Source of the DNA: CAVQGM01 sp963712065
Lineage (GTDB): Bacteria; Actinomycetota; Acidimicrobiia; Acidimicrobiales; Acidimicrobilacustridaceae
Length of the DNA stretch: 64,000 bases
Direction of reading: 5' to 3'
Assembly (NCBI GenBank): GCA_963712065.1
Contig: CAVQGM010000002.1
Location: 1,922,001 to 1,986,000, forward strand
Positions 15,745 to 24,281 of the stretch are shown piece by piece. Numbering within the stretch: the first letter of the stretch is position 1; each line of letters opens with the position of its first letter. Position numbers and translations under genes: made by a program. Under the pieces are notes generated by a model that saw only the letters and a list, made by a program, of their open reading frames with translations, made no database searches and was not told the origin of the DNA.

Positions 15745-16989
15745 GTGTCCGGGGGGAACTACGTCGTCATCTCGTCCGACTGCCACGGGGGCGCGAACGT
15801 CCGCGACTACCGGCCCTACCTCGAGGCGAAGTACCACGACGCCTTCGACGACTGGCTGGCCTCGTTCGAGAACCCCTACGACGACATCGAGGGCGACGAC
15901 GCCGCCCGCAACTGGGACTCGTCCCGCCGCCTGCGGGAGATGGAGGCCGACGGCGTGGTCGCCGAGGTCCTGTTCCCCAACACGATCCCGCCCTTCTTCC
16001 CCAAGGTCTCGTTGGTCGGCCAACCGCCGGGTGCCGAAGCCGGCGACCTCGAGCGGCGATGGGCCGGGCTGCGGGCCCACAACCGGTGGGTCGTCGACTT
16101 CTGCAACGACACGCCCGGGCGCCGCGCCGGCATCATCCAGATCAGCCTGCACGACGTCGAGGGCTCGGTCCGCGAGATCGAGTGGGCGGCCGAGCAGGGC
16201 CTGACCGGCGGCGTGCTGCTCCCCGGTGCACCTCCCGGGTCGGGCGTCCCTCCCCTCTACGCGCCCGACTACGAGCCCATCTGGTCCGCGTGCGAGCAGG
16301 CCGGCCTCCCGCTCAACCACCACAGTGGCAGTGCCGCCCCCGACTACGGCGACTACCCGGCGGCGCAGGCCATGTTCCTGCTCGAGGTCACCTGGTGGGC
16401 CCACCGCACGCTGTGGCACCTCATCTTCTCGGGCGTGATGGACCGCCATCCCGACCTGCAGTTCGTGTTCACCGAGCAGGGCACGGCGTGGGTGCCCGAC
16501 GAGCTCACCCGCCTCGACTACTACAAGGGCCGGCTGTCGGGCATGGGCGGGGCCTCCGGCTCCCAGGAAGCCAAGTTCGGTGAGTCGACGAAGGGCCTGT
16601 CGCTGTCACCGTCGCAGTACTGGGCCCGGCAGTGCCAGCTCGGGTCGAGCTTCATCCGCCGCCCTGAGGTCGAGATGCGGGAGCAGGTCGGCGTCGATCG
16701 CATCATGTGGGGCAGCGACTTCCCCCACCTCGAGGGCTGCTGGCCGTTCTCCCGCCAGCACCTGCGCCTGGCCTTCGCCGGCATCCCCGAGGACGAGGTG
16801 CGGGCCATGGTCGGCGGCAACGCCGCCCGCGTCTACGGCTTCGACCTCGACCTCCTGGCCCCGGTGGCCGCCGAGGTCGGGCCCACGCCCGAGGAGGTCG
16901 ACGAGCCGCTGCCGGCCGAGGACATCCCCGATGCCGCCCTGCGCTGCCCCGCCTTCGCCGCCGCCCGCTTCCTCGGCACCTCCGTCTAG
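15745..16989 (+). CDS. Amidohydrolase-family metal-dependent hydrolase 1
   Basis: With the GTG at 15745 the protein has 414 residues. It belongs to the amidohydrolase 2 group of TIM-barrel metal enzymes (decarboxylases and hydrolases such as ACMS decarboxylase relatives). SSDCHGG replaces the usual HxH pair near the N-terminus, LNHHSG supplies the mid-barrel His, and the metal-binding Asp lies in WGSDFPHLEG near the C-terminus, followed by NAARVYGFD. In the standard motif the first pair is D-x-H-x-H; here only D-C-H remains, as in many actinobacterial members. It is first in a five-gene unit ending in a TetR gene. Substrate unknown. Confidence 0.88.
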   Translation: MSGGNYVVISSDCHGGANVRDYRPYLEAKYHDAFDDWLASFENPYDDIEGDDAARNWDSSRRLREMEADGVVAEVLFPNTIPPFFPKVSLVGQPPGAEAGDLERRWAGLRAHNRWVVDFCNDTPGRRAGIIQISLHDVEGSVREIEWAAEQGLTGGVLLPGAPPGSGVPPLYAPDYEPIWSACEQAGLPLNHHSGSAAPDYGDYPAAQAMFLLEVTWWAHRTLWHLIFSGVMDRHPDLQFVFTEQGTAWVPDELTRLDYYKGRLSGMGGASGSQEAKFGESTKGLSLSPSQYWARQCQLGSSFIRRPEVEMREQVGVDRIMWGSDFPHLEGCWPFSRQHLRLAFAGIPEDEVRAMVGGNAARVYGFDLDLLAPVAAEVGPTPEEVDEPLPAEDIPDAALRCPAFAAARFLGTSV

Positions 16990-16997
16990 GCCGGCCG

Positions 16998-17879
16998 ATG
17001 CGGGACTTCGCGGGCAGGGTCGCCGTGGTCACCGGGGGCGCCGGGGGCATCGGCCGGGCCCTCGGTGAGCGCTTCGCCGCCGAGGGCATGAAGGTCGTGC
17101 TGGCCGACGTGTTCGCCGAGCCGCTCGACGAGGCGGTCGCCGGGCTGCGCGACGGCGGCGCCGAGGCCATCGGCGTGGTCACCGACGTCGCCGACTTCGC
17201 CTCGGTCACCCACCTCGCCGACGAGGCCTACGGGGCGTTCGGCGCCGTGCACGTGCTGTGCAACAACGCCGGCGTGGGCGCCGGGGCCGAGGGCAAGATC
17301 TGGGACCACACCCTCAACGACTGGGGCTGGGGCCTGGCCGTGAACCTGTGGGGCGTGATCCACGGCATCAAGGCGTTCGTGCCCCGCATGCTCGAGGGCG
17401 GCGACGACGGCCACGTGGTGAACACGTCGTCGGGCAACGGCGGCATCGCCCCGTTGACCTCGACCGCCATCTACGCCACCACCAAGGCCGGCGTCACGAC
17501 CATCACCGAGGTGCTCTGGGGCCAGCTCCGCTCGATCGACGCCCCCATCGGTGCGTCGGTGCTGTTCCCCGGACCGAAGGTCCTGCGCACCGGGTTGCTC
17601 GAGTCGTCGAGCAAGCGGCCCGAGCGGTGGGCCAACGCCGAACCCCGCAAGACGCCGTACACCACCGTCGAGTCGTTCGAGGCCCGGCTGCGCGCCGCCG
17701 GCATCGAGCCCGACTACACCCCGGTCGAGGCGGTGGCCGAGGAGGCCTTCCTCGGCATCCGCGACGAGCGGTTCTGGATCCTGCCCGCCAGCGAGCGCAC
17801 CGATCGCGTCATCCGGGCCCGCGCCGAGTCGATGATCGGGCGCTCGGCCCCCACCACGTACCTGGAGGACCTGCGATGA
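16998..17879 (+). CDS. Short-chain dehydrogenase/reductase
   Basis: The 293-residue SDR has TGGAGGIG near residue 12, NNAG at about 91, catalytic Ser in NTSSGNGG (about 142), Tyr in IYATTK (YxxxK, about 157-161), and a C-terminal extension of roughly 40 residues beyond the classical length. In place of the usual PG-x-V-x-T after the catalytic strand it reads FPGPKVLRT. It probably oxidises or reduces a hydroxyl or keto group made by the P450 of the same operon; this is inference from context. The ATG is eight bases after the previous stop, and its own stop overlaps the next ATG as ATGA. Confidence 0.9.
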   Translation: MRDFAGRVAVVTGGAGGIGRALGERFAAEGMKVVLADVFAEPLDEAVAGLRDGGAEAIGVVTDVADFASVTHLADEAYGAFGAVHVLCNNAGVGAGAEGKIWDHTLNDWGWGLAVNLWGVIHGIKAFVPRMLEGGDDGHVVNTSSGNGGIAPLTSTAIYATTKAGVTTITEVLWGQLRSIDAPIGASVLFPGPKVLRTGLLESSSKRPERWANAEPRKTPYTTVESFEARLRAAGIEPDYTPVEAVAEEAFLGIRDERFWILPASERTDRVIRARAESMIGRSAPTTYLEDLR

Positions 17880-19165
17880 GCGTCTCCCCTTCGAGCGACC
17901 GCTACCTCGTCATCTCGAGCGACACCCACGCCGGCCTGCCCGGCCCGGAGTACCGGGACTGGCTCGACCCCGGCTACCGCGACCGCTTCGACCACTTCAT
18001 GGCCGAACGGGCCAAGGCGGCCGAGGCGGCCAAGGCGGGGTTCCTCAACGAGGAGTTCGCCAAGGCGTGGGAGGAGGAGAACGAAGAGGGACTGCGCGGT
18101 GGCTGGGACGCCGGACGGCGCGACAAGGAGCTCGACGCCGACGGCGTGGCCGGTGAGGTCATCTTCCCCGACGCCGACTCGGTCACCGGCGGGGCGTCGG
18201 CCCCCTTCGGCGCCGGCCTCGGCGCCACCGGCGACACACCCGGCGAGCTGCTCATGGCCGGGGCCAAAGCTCACAACCGGTGGCTGGCCGAGCTGTGCAG
18301 CGACAGCCCGGAGCGCCGGGCCGGCGTGGCCATCGTGCCGGTCATCGTCGACGTCGACGCCGCCGTGGCCGAGATCCGCCGGGCCCACGCCTCGGGCCTG
18401 CGGGGCGGCATCCTCATCCCGCCGATGTGGGCGCCCTACGAGCCCTACCACTCGACCCGCTACGACCCGGTGTGGGCGGTGTGCGAGGAGCTGTCGATGC
18501 CCGTGCACACCCACTCGGGCGTGGCCGACCGGGGGTCGTACGGGCCCCACGTCGGCATCTTCACCACCGAGACCCGGTTCTTCTCGTCGAGGCCGCTGTG
18601 GTTCCTCATCTGGTCGGGCGTGTTCGAGCGGTTCCCGAACCTGCGCTTCGGCGTGGCCGAGTGCGGCGCGTTCTGGGTCAACGACCTGCTGTGGCGGATG
18701 GACCTCGTGTTCGAGCGCGACCACGGCTCCCGCAAGCTCGGCGAGCAGCTCACCGCCAACATGTCGATGCGGCCGAGCGAGTACTTCGACCGCAACTGCT
18801 TCATCGGCGCGTCGAACATCGTGCGCGTCGAGCTGGCCCGCCGCTACGAGATCGGCGTCGGCAACCTGTGCTGGGGCAACGACTTCCCCCACCCCGAGGG
18901 CACGTGGCCGCACACCAGGGAGTTCCTCGCCAACGCCTTCTTCGACATCCCGCGCGACGAGACCGCCGCCATCCTCGGTCTGAACGCCGCCGAGGTCTAC
19001 GGCTTCGACACCGACGCCCTGGCTCCGCTCGCCGACCGCATCGGACCGACCCCCGCCGACCTGAACCAGCACGACGACCCGTCGGCCAAGTGGGCCGACG
19101 CCCGGCGGGCCGGCCGACCGTGGCTCACCGGCATCGAGACGTACCCGGTCGCGGTCCCCTCCTGA
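17876..19165 (+). CDS. Amidohydrolase-family metal-dependent hydrolase 2
   Basis: The 429-residue protein is a paralogue of the amidohydrolase encoded 1.9 kb upstream, sharing SSDTHAG (D-x-H), VHTHSGVAD, an Ala/Glu/Cys-rich VAECGAFWVND, the metal ligand region WGNDFPHPEGTWPH, and NAAEVYGFD. An extra charged helix (about residues 42-75, rich in Ala, Lys and Glu) is inserted near the N-terminus compared with the first copy. It may hydrolyse or decarboxylate a ring-cleavage product. Translation is coupled to the SDR (ATGA), and the P450 gene begins ten bases after its stop. The pair of paralogues in one unit suggests consecutive steps or alternative substrates. Confidence 0.88.
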   Translation: MSVSPSSDRYLVISSDTHAGLPGPEYRDWLDPGYRDRFDHFMAERAKAAEAAKAGFLNEEFAKAWEEENEEGLRGGWDAGRRDKELDADGVAGEVIFPDADSVTGGASAPFGAGLGATGDTPGELLMAGAKAHNRWLAELCSDSPERRAGVAIVPVIVDVDAAVAEIRRAHASGLRGGILIPPMWAPYEPYHSTRYDPVWAVCEELSMPVHTHSGVADRGSYGPHVGIFTTETRFFSSRPLWFLIWSGVFERFPNLRFGVAECGAFWVNDLLWRMDLVFERDHGSRKLGEQLTANMSMRPSEYFDRNCFIGASNIVRVELARRYEIGVGNLCWGNDFPHPEGTWPHTREFLANAFFDIPRDETAAILGLNAAEVYGFDTDALAPLADRIGPTPADLNQHDDPSAKWADARRAGRPWLTGIETYPVAVPS

Positions 19166-19175
19166 GCGCCGCACC

Positions 19176-20420
19176 GTGACCACGTCGACCGACGCCCCCC
19201 GCTTCGATCCGCTCGACCCGAGCTTCGTCGAGTCGCCCTACGCGACCTACGCGGTGCTGCGGGACGAGGACCCCGTCCACTGGTCCGACCTGCTGTGGGG
19301 ATGGGTGATCACCCGCTACGACGACGTGGCCGCCATCCTCGCCGACCCGTCGATGTCGAGCGACATCAACAACGCGACCCCCAACCCGCTGACCGAGCTG
19401 GAGATCGCCGGGCTCGAGCAGCGGGCTCGGGCGTCGCAGACCATCGTCCACCTCGACGAGCCCGACCACGGCCGGGTGCGCAAGCTCATGGCCGAGCCGT
19501 TCCGGGTGCGCGAGGTGACCAAGCTGGGATCGCTCATCGACCTCCGGGTCGGCGAGGCGCTCGACCGGCTACGCGAGGAGTACGGCGCGGGGCCGGTCGA
19601 GTTCGACCTCGTGGCCGAGCTGAACTACCCGCTGCCGGTGGAGATCTTCTCGGAGTGGCTCGGCGTGCCCGAGGAGTCGCACCCCCAGTTCCGCTACTGG
19701 ACGAGCTGGGTGGCCCGGTCGCGCGACCCGATGAGCCTCGCCGAGCGCGAAGAGTTCTACGACGCCCTCGACTCGATGTACGACTACCTGGCCGAGCAGG
19801 CCGAGGTGAAGCGGCGGGCACCGACCGACGACCTCCTCACCTACCTCGTGCACGCCGAGGAGGGCGGTGCCGGGCTCACCGAGGACGAGCTCATGAGCCA
19901 GCTCATCACCCTCTACATGGCCGGCCACGAGCCCACCGCCGGCCTGGTCGGCAACGGCGTGCTCGCCCTGTTGCGCCAACCCGATCAGCTCGACCTGCTC
20001 CGTTCCGACGCGTCGCTGCTGCGCAACGGCGTGTCGGAGCTGCTGCGCTACGACGGTCCCAACCAGTTCGTGCGCCGCATCTCCACCCAGCCGACGGTGG
20101 TGAGCGGCAAGGAGCTGCCCGGTGGGTCGGTGCTCTACACGGGCCTGGCCTCGGGCAACCGCGACCCCCGGAAGTGGGGTCCGACGGCCGACGTGGTCGA
20201 CGTGACCCGGGCCGACGCCAGCCAGCACCTCCAGTTCGGCGGTGGGATCCACCTCTGCCTCGGGTCCCACCTGGCACGACTCCAGGCGGAGCGATTCCTC
20301 GGGACCTACCTGTCCCGCCTCGAGGGCCTGGAGTTGGCCGGTGAACCGGTGTGGAGCAACCGCATGTTCATCCGGGGGCTGAGCTCGCTGCCGGTGCGGG
20401 CGACCATCACCCCGGGGTGA
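19176..20420 (+). CDS. Cytochrome P450
   Basis: The 414-residue soluble bacterial P450 shows the ExxR helix (Glu288, Arg291 in ELLRYDGP) and the haem-binding loop FGGGIHLCLG with Cys361. The I-helix reads AGHEPT (249-254): the Thr that normally follows the acidic residue is Pro here, with Thr one place later. This change in the oxygen-activation site is the one unusual feature. Start is the GTG at 19176, ten bases after the amidohydrolase stop. No ferredoxin gene adjoins it; the ferredoxin at the left edge could serve, but that is speculation. It likely hydroxylates the substrate of this operon. Confidence 0.93.
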   Translation: MTTSTDAPRFDPLDPSFVESPYATYAVLRDEDPVHWSDLLWGWVITRYDDVAAILADPSMSSDINNATPNPLTELEIAGLEQRARASQTIVHLDEPDHGRVRKLMAEPFRVREVTKLGSLIDLRVGEALDRLREEYGAGPVEFDLVAELNYPLPVEIFSEWLGVPEESHPQFRYWTSWVARSRDPMSLAEREEFYDALDSMYDYLAEQAEVKRRAPTDDLLTYLVHAEEGGAGLTEDELMSQLITLYMAGHEPTAGLVGNGVLALLRQPDQLDLLRSDASLLRNGVSELLRYDGPNQFVRRISTQPTVVSGKELPGGSVLYTGLASGNRDPRKWGPTADVVDVTRADASQHLQFGGGIHLCLGSHLARLQAERFLGTYLSRLEGLELAGEPVWSNRMFIRGLSSLPVRATITPG

Positions 20421-20427
20421 CCGGCCC

Positions 20428-21048
20428 ATGAGCGAGGTCGCGGAGTGGAAGGCCCGACCGGCGGGCCCCGACTACGAGGCCACCCGCCGACGGCTGGTCG
20501 ACGCCGCCGAGGCCATCGTGCAGAACGACGGTGCCTCGGCGCTGCGGCTCGACCCCGTGGCCGACCGAACCGGCCTCCACCGCTCGTCGGTCTACCGCTA
20601 CTTCGACTCGAAGGAGGCGCTGCTCACCGCTGTGGTGGTGCAGGCCACCCTGCGGGTCGGCGTCGAGGTGATCGAGGAGCTGGGGCCGGGGGCCGGCCCC
20701 GAGACCCTCCTGGTCGAGGGTCTCGCCCTGGCCATGGCCCGGCTGGCCAACGACCCGGTGCACCGGTCGCTCATGGCCCCGTCGAGCAGCGAAGCCATGA
20801 CCCGGATCGGCACGCGGGCGCTGGCCGAGGGGATCCGCCCCGTGGTCGAGCCGCTGTTCGCCGCCGCCGCCGAACAGGGCGTGCTCAGGGAGGGGGTGAC
20901 CGTCGACGACGCCCTGCAGTGGCTGCGCGTCGTGTCGATGGGGCTGCTGCGCTCCCCCGAGCTGGCCGGCGACGCCGAGGAGCTCACCCGCCTGCTCGAG
21001 CTGCTCCTGGTGCCGGCCCTGCTGGCTCCGTCGCCTCACCCGTCCTGA
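20428..21048 (+). CDS. TetR-family transcriptional regulator
   Basis: The 206-residue protein has an N-terminal helix-turn-helix: RRLVDAAEAIVQNDG, ALRLDPVADRTGLHRSSVYRYF and DSKEALLTAV (about 21-70), the classical TetR layout. The remaining 130 residues are helical and form the ligand and dimer domain. It lies seven bases after the P450 stop and is therefore probably autoregulated with the operon, binding an intermediate of that pathway. A second possible target is the divergent region 15641-15744, where the operon promoter sits. No clear palindrome was found there. Confidence 0.92.
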   Translation: MSEVAEWKARPAGPDYEATRRRLVDAAEAIVQNDGASALRLDPVADRTGLHRSSVYRYFDSKEALLTAVVVQATLRVGVEVIEELGPGAGPETLLVEGLALAMARLANDPVHRSLMAPSSSEAMTRIGTRALAEGIRPVVEPLFAAAAEQGVLREGVTVDDALQWLRVVSMGLLRSPELAGDAEELTRLLELLLVPALLAPSPHPS

Positions 21049-21141
21049 CCGACACCCGACGGCCACCGGATGCCGGGCGGGGGTCCATCGTCCTGACCGT
21101 CGACCCTGGTGGTCGGGGTCCCGAGGGGCCATCGTCGCCAC

Positions 21142-21636
21142 ATGAGGACACGACCGATCATCGCCGTGACGGTGCTGACCGTCTCGCTGGGGCTGTCGGC
21201 CGCACTGGTGGGCTGCAGCGACGACGACCCTGCCCCCGAGGTCTCGATGTCGGCGTCGACCTCGTCGACTGCTCCCGAGCCGACCACCACCACCACGGCA
21301 CCCCCGACCATGACGGCACCCCCGACCACCACGACGGTGGCACCGGGTCCGAGCATCCCGCCGCCATCGGACGGCAGCGCGACCACCTCGTTCGACGCGG
21401 TTGCGGTGTGGATGGTCGGCCAGGGCTACGAGTACGCCGGCGACTGCGTCTCGGCCTCGCTCGACACCGACATCGGCAAGTACTGCAGCCGGGTCGTCGC
21501 CGACCGCGGCACCGAGGTGGTCTACGAGATCGGCCCGACCTTCTCGGAGTTCACGACCTACCTGCTCGTCCGGCAGGAGGTGAGCGGCTGGGTGGTGGCG
21601 GAGACCGCCCCGTTGGGCGGCGCGCCTCCCTGGTAG
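21142..21636 (+). CDS. Putative lipoprotein with Thr-rich linker
   Basis: The ATG at 21142 starts a 164-residue protein with a lipoprotein signal: basic start, hydrophobic VTVLTVSLGLSAAL, and the lipobox LVGC. After the Cys comes an acidic DDD segment and a long Thr/Pro/Ala linker (about 35-75). The last 90 residues are a compact domain with two cysteines, GDCVSAS and KYCSRVV, that could be disulfide bonded; its GYEYAG and TYLLVRQE segments match no family I know. It should sit on the outer face of the membrane. The 93-bp gap before it separates it from the TetR gene. Confidence 0.75.
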   Translation: MRTRPIIAVTVLTVSLGLSAALVGCSDDDPAPEVSMSASTSSTAPEPTTTTTAPPTMTAPPTTTTVAPGPSIPPPSDGSATTSFDAVAVWMVGQGYEYAGDCVSASLDTDIGKYCSRVVADRGTEVVYEIGPTFSEFTTYLLVRQEVSGWVVAETAPLGGAPPW

Positions 21637-21651
21637 GTACGGCCTGGTAGA

Positions 21652-23286
21652 TCAGTCGGCCAGGGCGAAGCCCTCGTAGCCGTTGGCGGCCACGTCGTCG
21701 CACTTGTCCACGTACGGTGGGAAGCCGGGCAGAGGCATGAACACCCGCGGCTTGCCGGGCACGTTCGCCCCCAGGTACCAGCTGTTGCAGCTCGGGTAGA
21801 GCGTCACCGACGCGACCATGTTCACGTGGTCGACCCAGGCTTCCTGGGCCTCGGGCGTGGCCTCGATCGTGGCGAAGCCCTCCCGGCGCAGGTGGTCGAT
21901 GCAGTCGCCGATCCACTCCACGTGCTGCTCGATCGAGGGGATCATGTTGGTGAGCACCGAGGGGCTGCCCGGGCCGGTGATGGTGAACAGGTTGGGGAAC
22001 CCGACCGTGCCGAGCCCGAGGTAGGTGCGGGGCCCCTCGGCCCACGCGTCGCTCAGGCTGCGGCCGTCCCGGCCCCGGATGTCGATGGCCAGCAGGGCCC
22101 CGGTCATGGCGTCGAAGCCCGTCGCGAACACGATCGAGTCGAGCTCGTAGTCGACGCCGCCCGCCCGCAACCCCGTCGGGGTGAGGGCCTCGATCGCCCC
22201 CTCGCCACTCACGTCCACGAGGTGCACGTCGGGCCGGTTGAAGGTGGCGTAGTACCCGGAGTCGACGCACAGGCGCTTGCAGCCGATGACCGTTCGGGGC
22301 GTCAGCTTCTCGGCCGTCTCGGGGTCGTCGACGATCGAGCGGATCTTGCGGCGCACGAAGTCGGCGGCCAGCTCGTTGGCCCCGGGGTCGATGATGAGGT
22401 CGGCGAAGGCGCCGAGGAACAGCAGCCCGCCGAGCTCCCACCGCTCCTCGAAGGTCTTCTCGACGTCGTCGGGATCGGTCGTGGCGGCGAAGCCCTCGTT
22501 GGCCGGCGCCCTGGCGCCGAACGCCACCATCGACCTGGCGTTGGCCGCCCGCAGCGCGGGGTACTCGGCCTTGATGGCCGCCAGCTCCTCGGGGTCGAGC
22601 GGTCGGTTGTGGGCCGGCACCGAGTAGGTGGGGGTCCGCTGGAACACGGTCAGGTCGAGCGCCTGCTCGGCGATGATCGGGATGGACTGGATGCCCGACG
22701 AGCCGGTGCCGATCACCCCCACCCGCTGGCCGGTGAAGTCGACGCCCTCGTGGGGCCAGCGGCCCGTGTGGTACGTCTCACCCCGGAAGGCGTCGAGGCC
22801 ACCGAAGTCGGGCACGTTGGCCGACGAGAGGCAACCGGTGGCCATCACCAGGAACCGGGCGTCGACGGCTCCCCGCGAGGTGCGGATCCGCCACCGCCGG
22901 GCATCCTCGTCCCACGTCGCCGCCTCGACCGACGTGTCGAACTGCATGTCGCCCCGCAGGTCGAAGCGGTCGGCGACGTGGCCGGCGTAGCTCAGGATCT
23001 CGGGCTGGGTGGCGTAGCGCTCCGACCAGTCCCACTCCTGCGCGAGCTCGTCGGAGAACTGGTACGAGTACTCGACGCTCTCCACGTCGCAGCGCGCGCC
23101 GGGATAGCGGTTCCAGTACCAGGTGCCGCCGACGTCACCGCCCCGCTCGAACACCCGGGCGGTCAGCCCCGACTGGCGGGCCCGGTGGAGCATGTACATC
23201 CCGGCGAACCCGGCGCCGACGATCACCACGTCGAACGACCCGTCGGAACGCTCCGGCACCTGCGGCTCCCCGACGCCTTCGGCCAT
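21652..23286 (-). CDS. FAD-dependent Baeyer-Villiger-type monooxygenase
   Basis: With the ATG at 23286, preceded by GGGGGAGGGGGG, the protein has 544 residues. It has two Rossmann motifs, GAGFAG (24-29, FAD) and GTGSSG (about 190, NADPH), and the Baeyer-Villiger fingerprint FRGETYHTGRWPH between them (F-x-G-x3-H-T-x3-W). FATGFDAMTG and VGFPNLFTITGPGSP are typical of cyclohexanone monooxygenase relatives. It inserts one oxygen atom next to a carbonyl, turning ketones into esters or lactones. It shares a minus-strand transcript with a BTAD regulator gene that ends 35 bases upstream, which is probably its controller. Confidence 0.92.
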   Translation of the reverse strand: MAEGVGEPQVPERSDGSFDVVIVGAGFAGMYMLHRARQSGLTARVFERGGDVGGTWYWNRYPGARCDVESVEYSYQFSDELAQEWDWSERYATQPEILSYAGHVADRFDLRGDMQFDTSVEAATWDEDARRWRIRTSRGAVDARFLVMATGCLSSANVPDFGGLDAFRGETYHTGRWPHEGVDFTGQRVGVIGTGSSGIQSIPIIAEQALDLTVFQRTPTYSVPAHNRPLDPEELAAIKAEYPALRAANARSMVAFGARAPANEGFAATTDPDDVEKTFEERWELGGLLFLGAFADLIIDPGANELAADFVRRKIRSIVDDPETAEKLTPRTVIGCKRLCVDSGYYATFNRPDVHLVDVSGEGAIEALTPTGLRAGGVDYELDSIVFATGFDAMTGALLAIDIRGRDGRSLSDAWAEGPRTYLGLGTVGFPNLFTITGPGSPSVLTNMIPSIEQHVEWIGDCIDHLRREGFATIEATPEAQEAWVDHVNMVASVTLYPSCNSWYLGANVPGKPRVFMPLPGFPPYVDKCDDVAANGYEGFALAD

Positions 23287-23321
23287 GGCCCCCCTCCCCC
23301 ATCGACTCGCCGGGCGGCGGG

Positions 23322-24119
23322 TCACATCCTGTCACGCCGACGACAGGCCACCTGCAGCCGCCGTCCGCGGCGATCGTGCACGCCCGCACAGGGTCCCGCG
23401 GGGTCCGAGGACGAGGCCGGCGGACAGCCGCGGGCGATGGTGCGGTCGAGCTCGACCAGGTCGGTCGACGGCTCGGTGCCCGTCTGGTCGATCAGGAAGG
23501 CGCGGTGCTCCTGGAACACCCGGAGGGCGTCGGCCTGCCGTCCGGACCCGTCGAGGGCCCGCATCAGCAGGCCGTAGGGCCGGTCTCGGAACGGCTCGAC
23601 GGCGATGAGGCCGTGGAGTCGGTCGATGGCGGCGGTCCACTCTCGCTGGTCGATCAGGAGCTCGGCCAGGTCCTCGACGGCGCCGGCCCGCAGCTCGGCC
23701 AGCCGGCGCGACTCGGCCATGGCCCAGTGCTCGTGGGCGAACTCGGTGTAGGCGTCGCCCCGCCACAGGGCCAGGGCCGCCTCGAGCCGCACCCGACCGA
23801 CGGCGCGATCCGGCTCGACGCGCGCCTGGGCGACGAGGCGCTCGAACCAGACGGCGTCGATGTCCCCGGTGCGCAGCTCGTAGCCGGGCGGCGCGGTGAC
23901 GAGCACGTCGAAGCCCACGACACGGCGGAGCCGAGACACCGACGTGCGCAGCGCCCCGGCGGAGAGGCCGAGGTGCGTGGCCAGCACGTCGGCCGGCACC
24001 ACGGAGCCCGCTCGTGCCACCAGCAGGCTCATGAGTCTCCGTTGGGCGGCGCTGGCCAGGCGGACGGGGGCGCGGTCCCTCCCGAGCAGGCACAGCGGTC
24101 CCAGCACGTGGAACTCCAC
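23322..24119 (-). CDS. BTAD-domain (SARP-like) transcriptional regulator
   Basis: I start the protein at the GTG at 24119 (265 residues), after a purine-rich GGAGGGGGAG element, since the open frame upstream reads as low-complexity sequence. Residues 1-95 form an OmpR-type winged helix (FHVLGPLCLLG, AAQRRLMSLLVARAG, LRTSVSRLRRVVG). The rest is a bacterial transcriptional activation domain (WRGDAYTEFAHEHWA, YGLLMRALDGSGRQADALRVFQEHR, GTEPS). The combination is the SARP core without ATPase or TPR additions. Regulators of this type activate adjacent biosynthetic or oxidative genes; here the neighbours are a monooxygenase downstream and a small gene divergently upstream. Confidence 0.87.
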   Translation of the reverse strand: MEFHVLGPLCLLGRDRAPVRLASAAQRRLMSLLVARAGSVVPADVLATHLGLSAGALRTSVSRLRRVVGFDVLVTAPPGYELRTGDIDAVWFERLVAQARVEPDRAVGRVRLEAALALWRGDAYTEFAHEHWAMAESRRLAELRAGAVEDLAELLIDQREWTAAIDRLHGLIAVEPFRDRPYGLLMRALDGSGRQADALRVFQEHRAFLIDQTGTEPSTDLVELDRTIARGCPPASSSDPAGPCAGVHDRRGRRLQVACRRRDRM

Positions 24120-24247
24120 CGAGCTGTCTCCCCCTCCTGCCGCCACCACGGGAGCGGTGATGCGCGCCTGTAACACGCTAGCCGGACCATCTCCGCGTCG
24201 CCGTGCGGCGTCGCCCCGCCCGAACGGCGGACCGTGGGGGACCGCAC

Positions 24248-24272
24248 CACGACACGACACGACACGACACGA
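24248..24272 (+). repeat. CACGA pentanucleotide tandem repeat, five copies
   Basis: Five exact CACGA units lie directly before the GAGGAG ribosome binding site of the gene at 24282, in the 162-bp divergent gap with the BTAD regulator. A five-base unit in an untranslated leader could change spacing when it slips. The remaining part of the gap (24120-24247) shows no clear promoter consensus. Confidence 0.9.
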
Positions 24273-24281
24273 GGAGATGCC

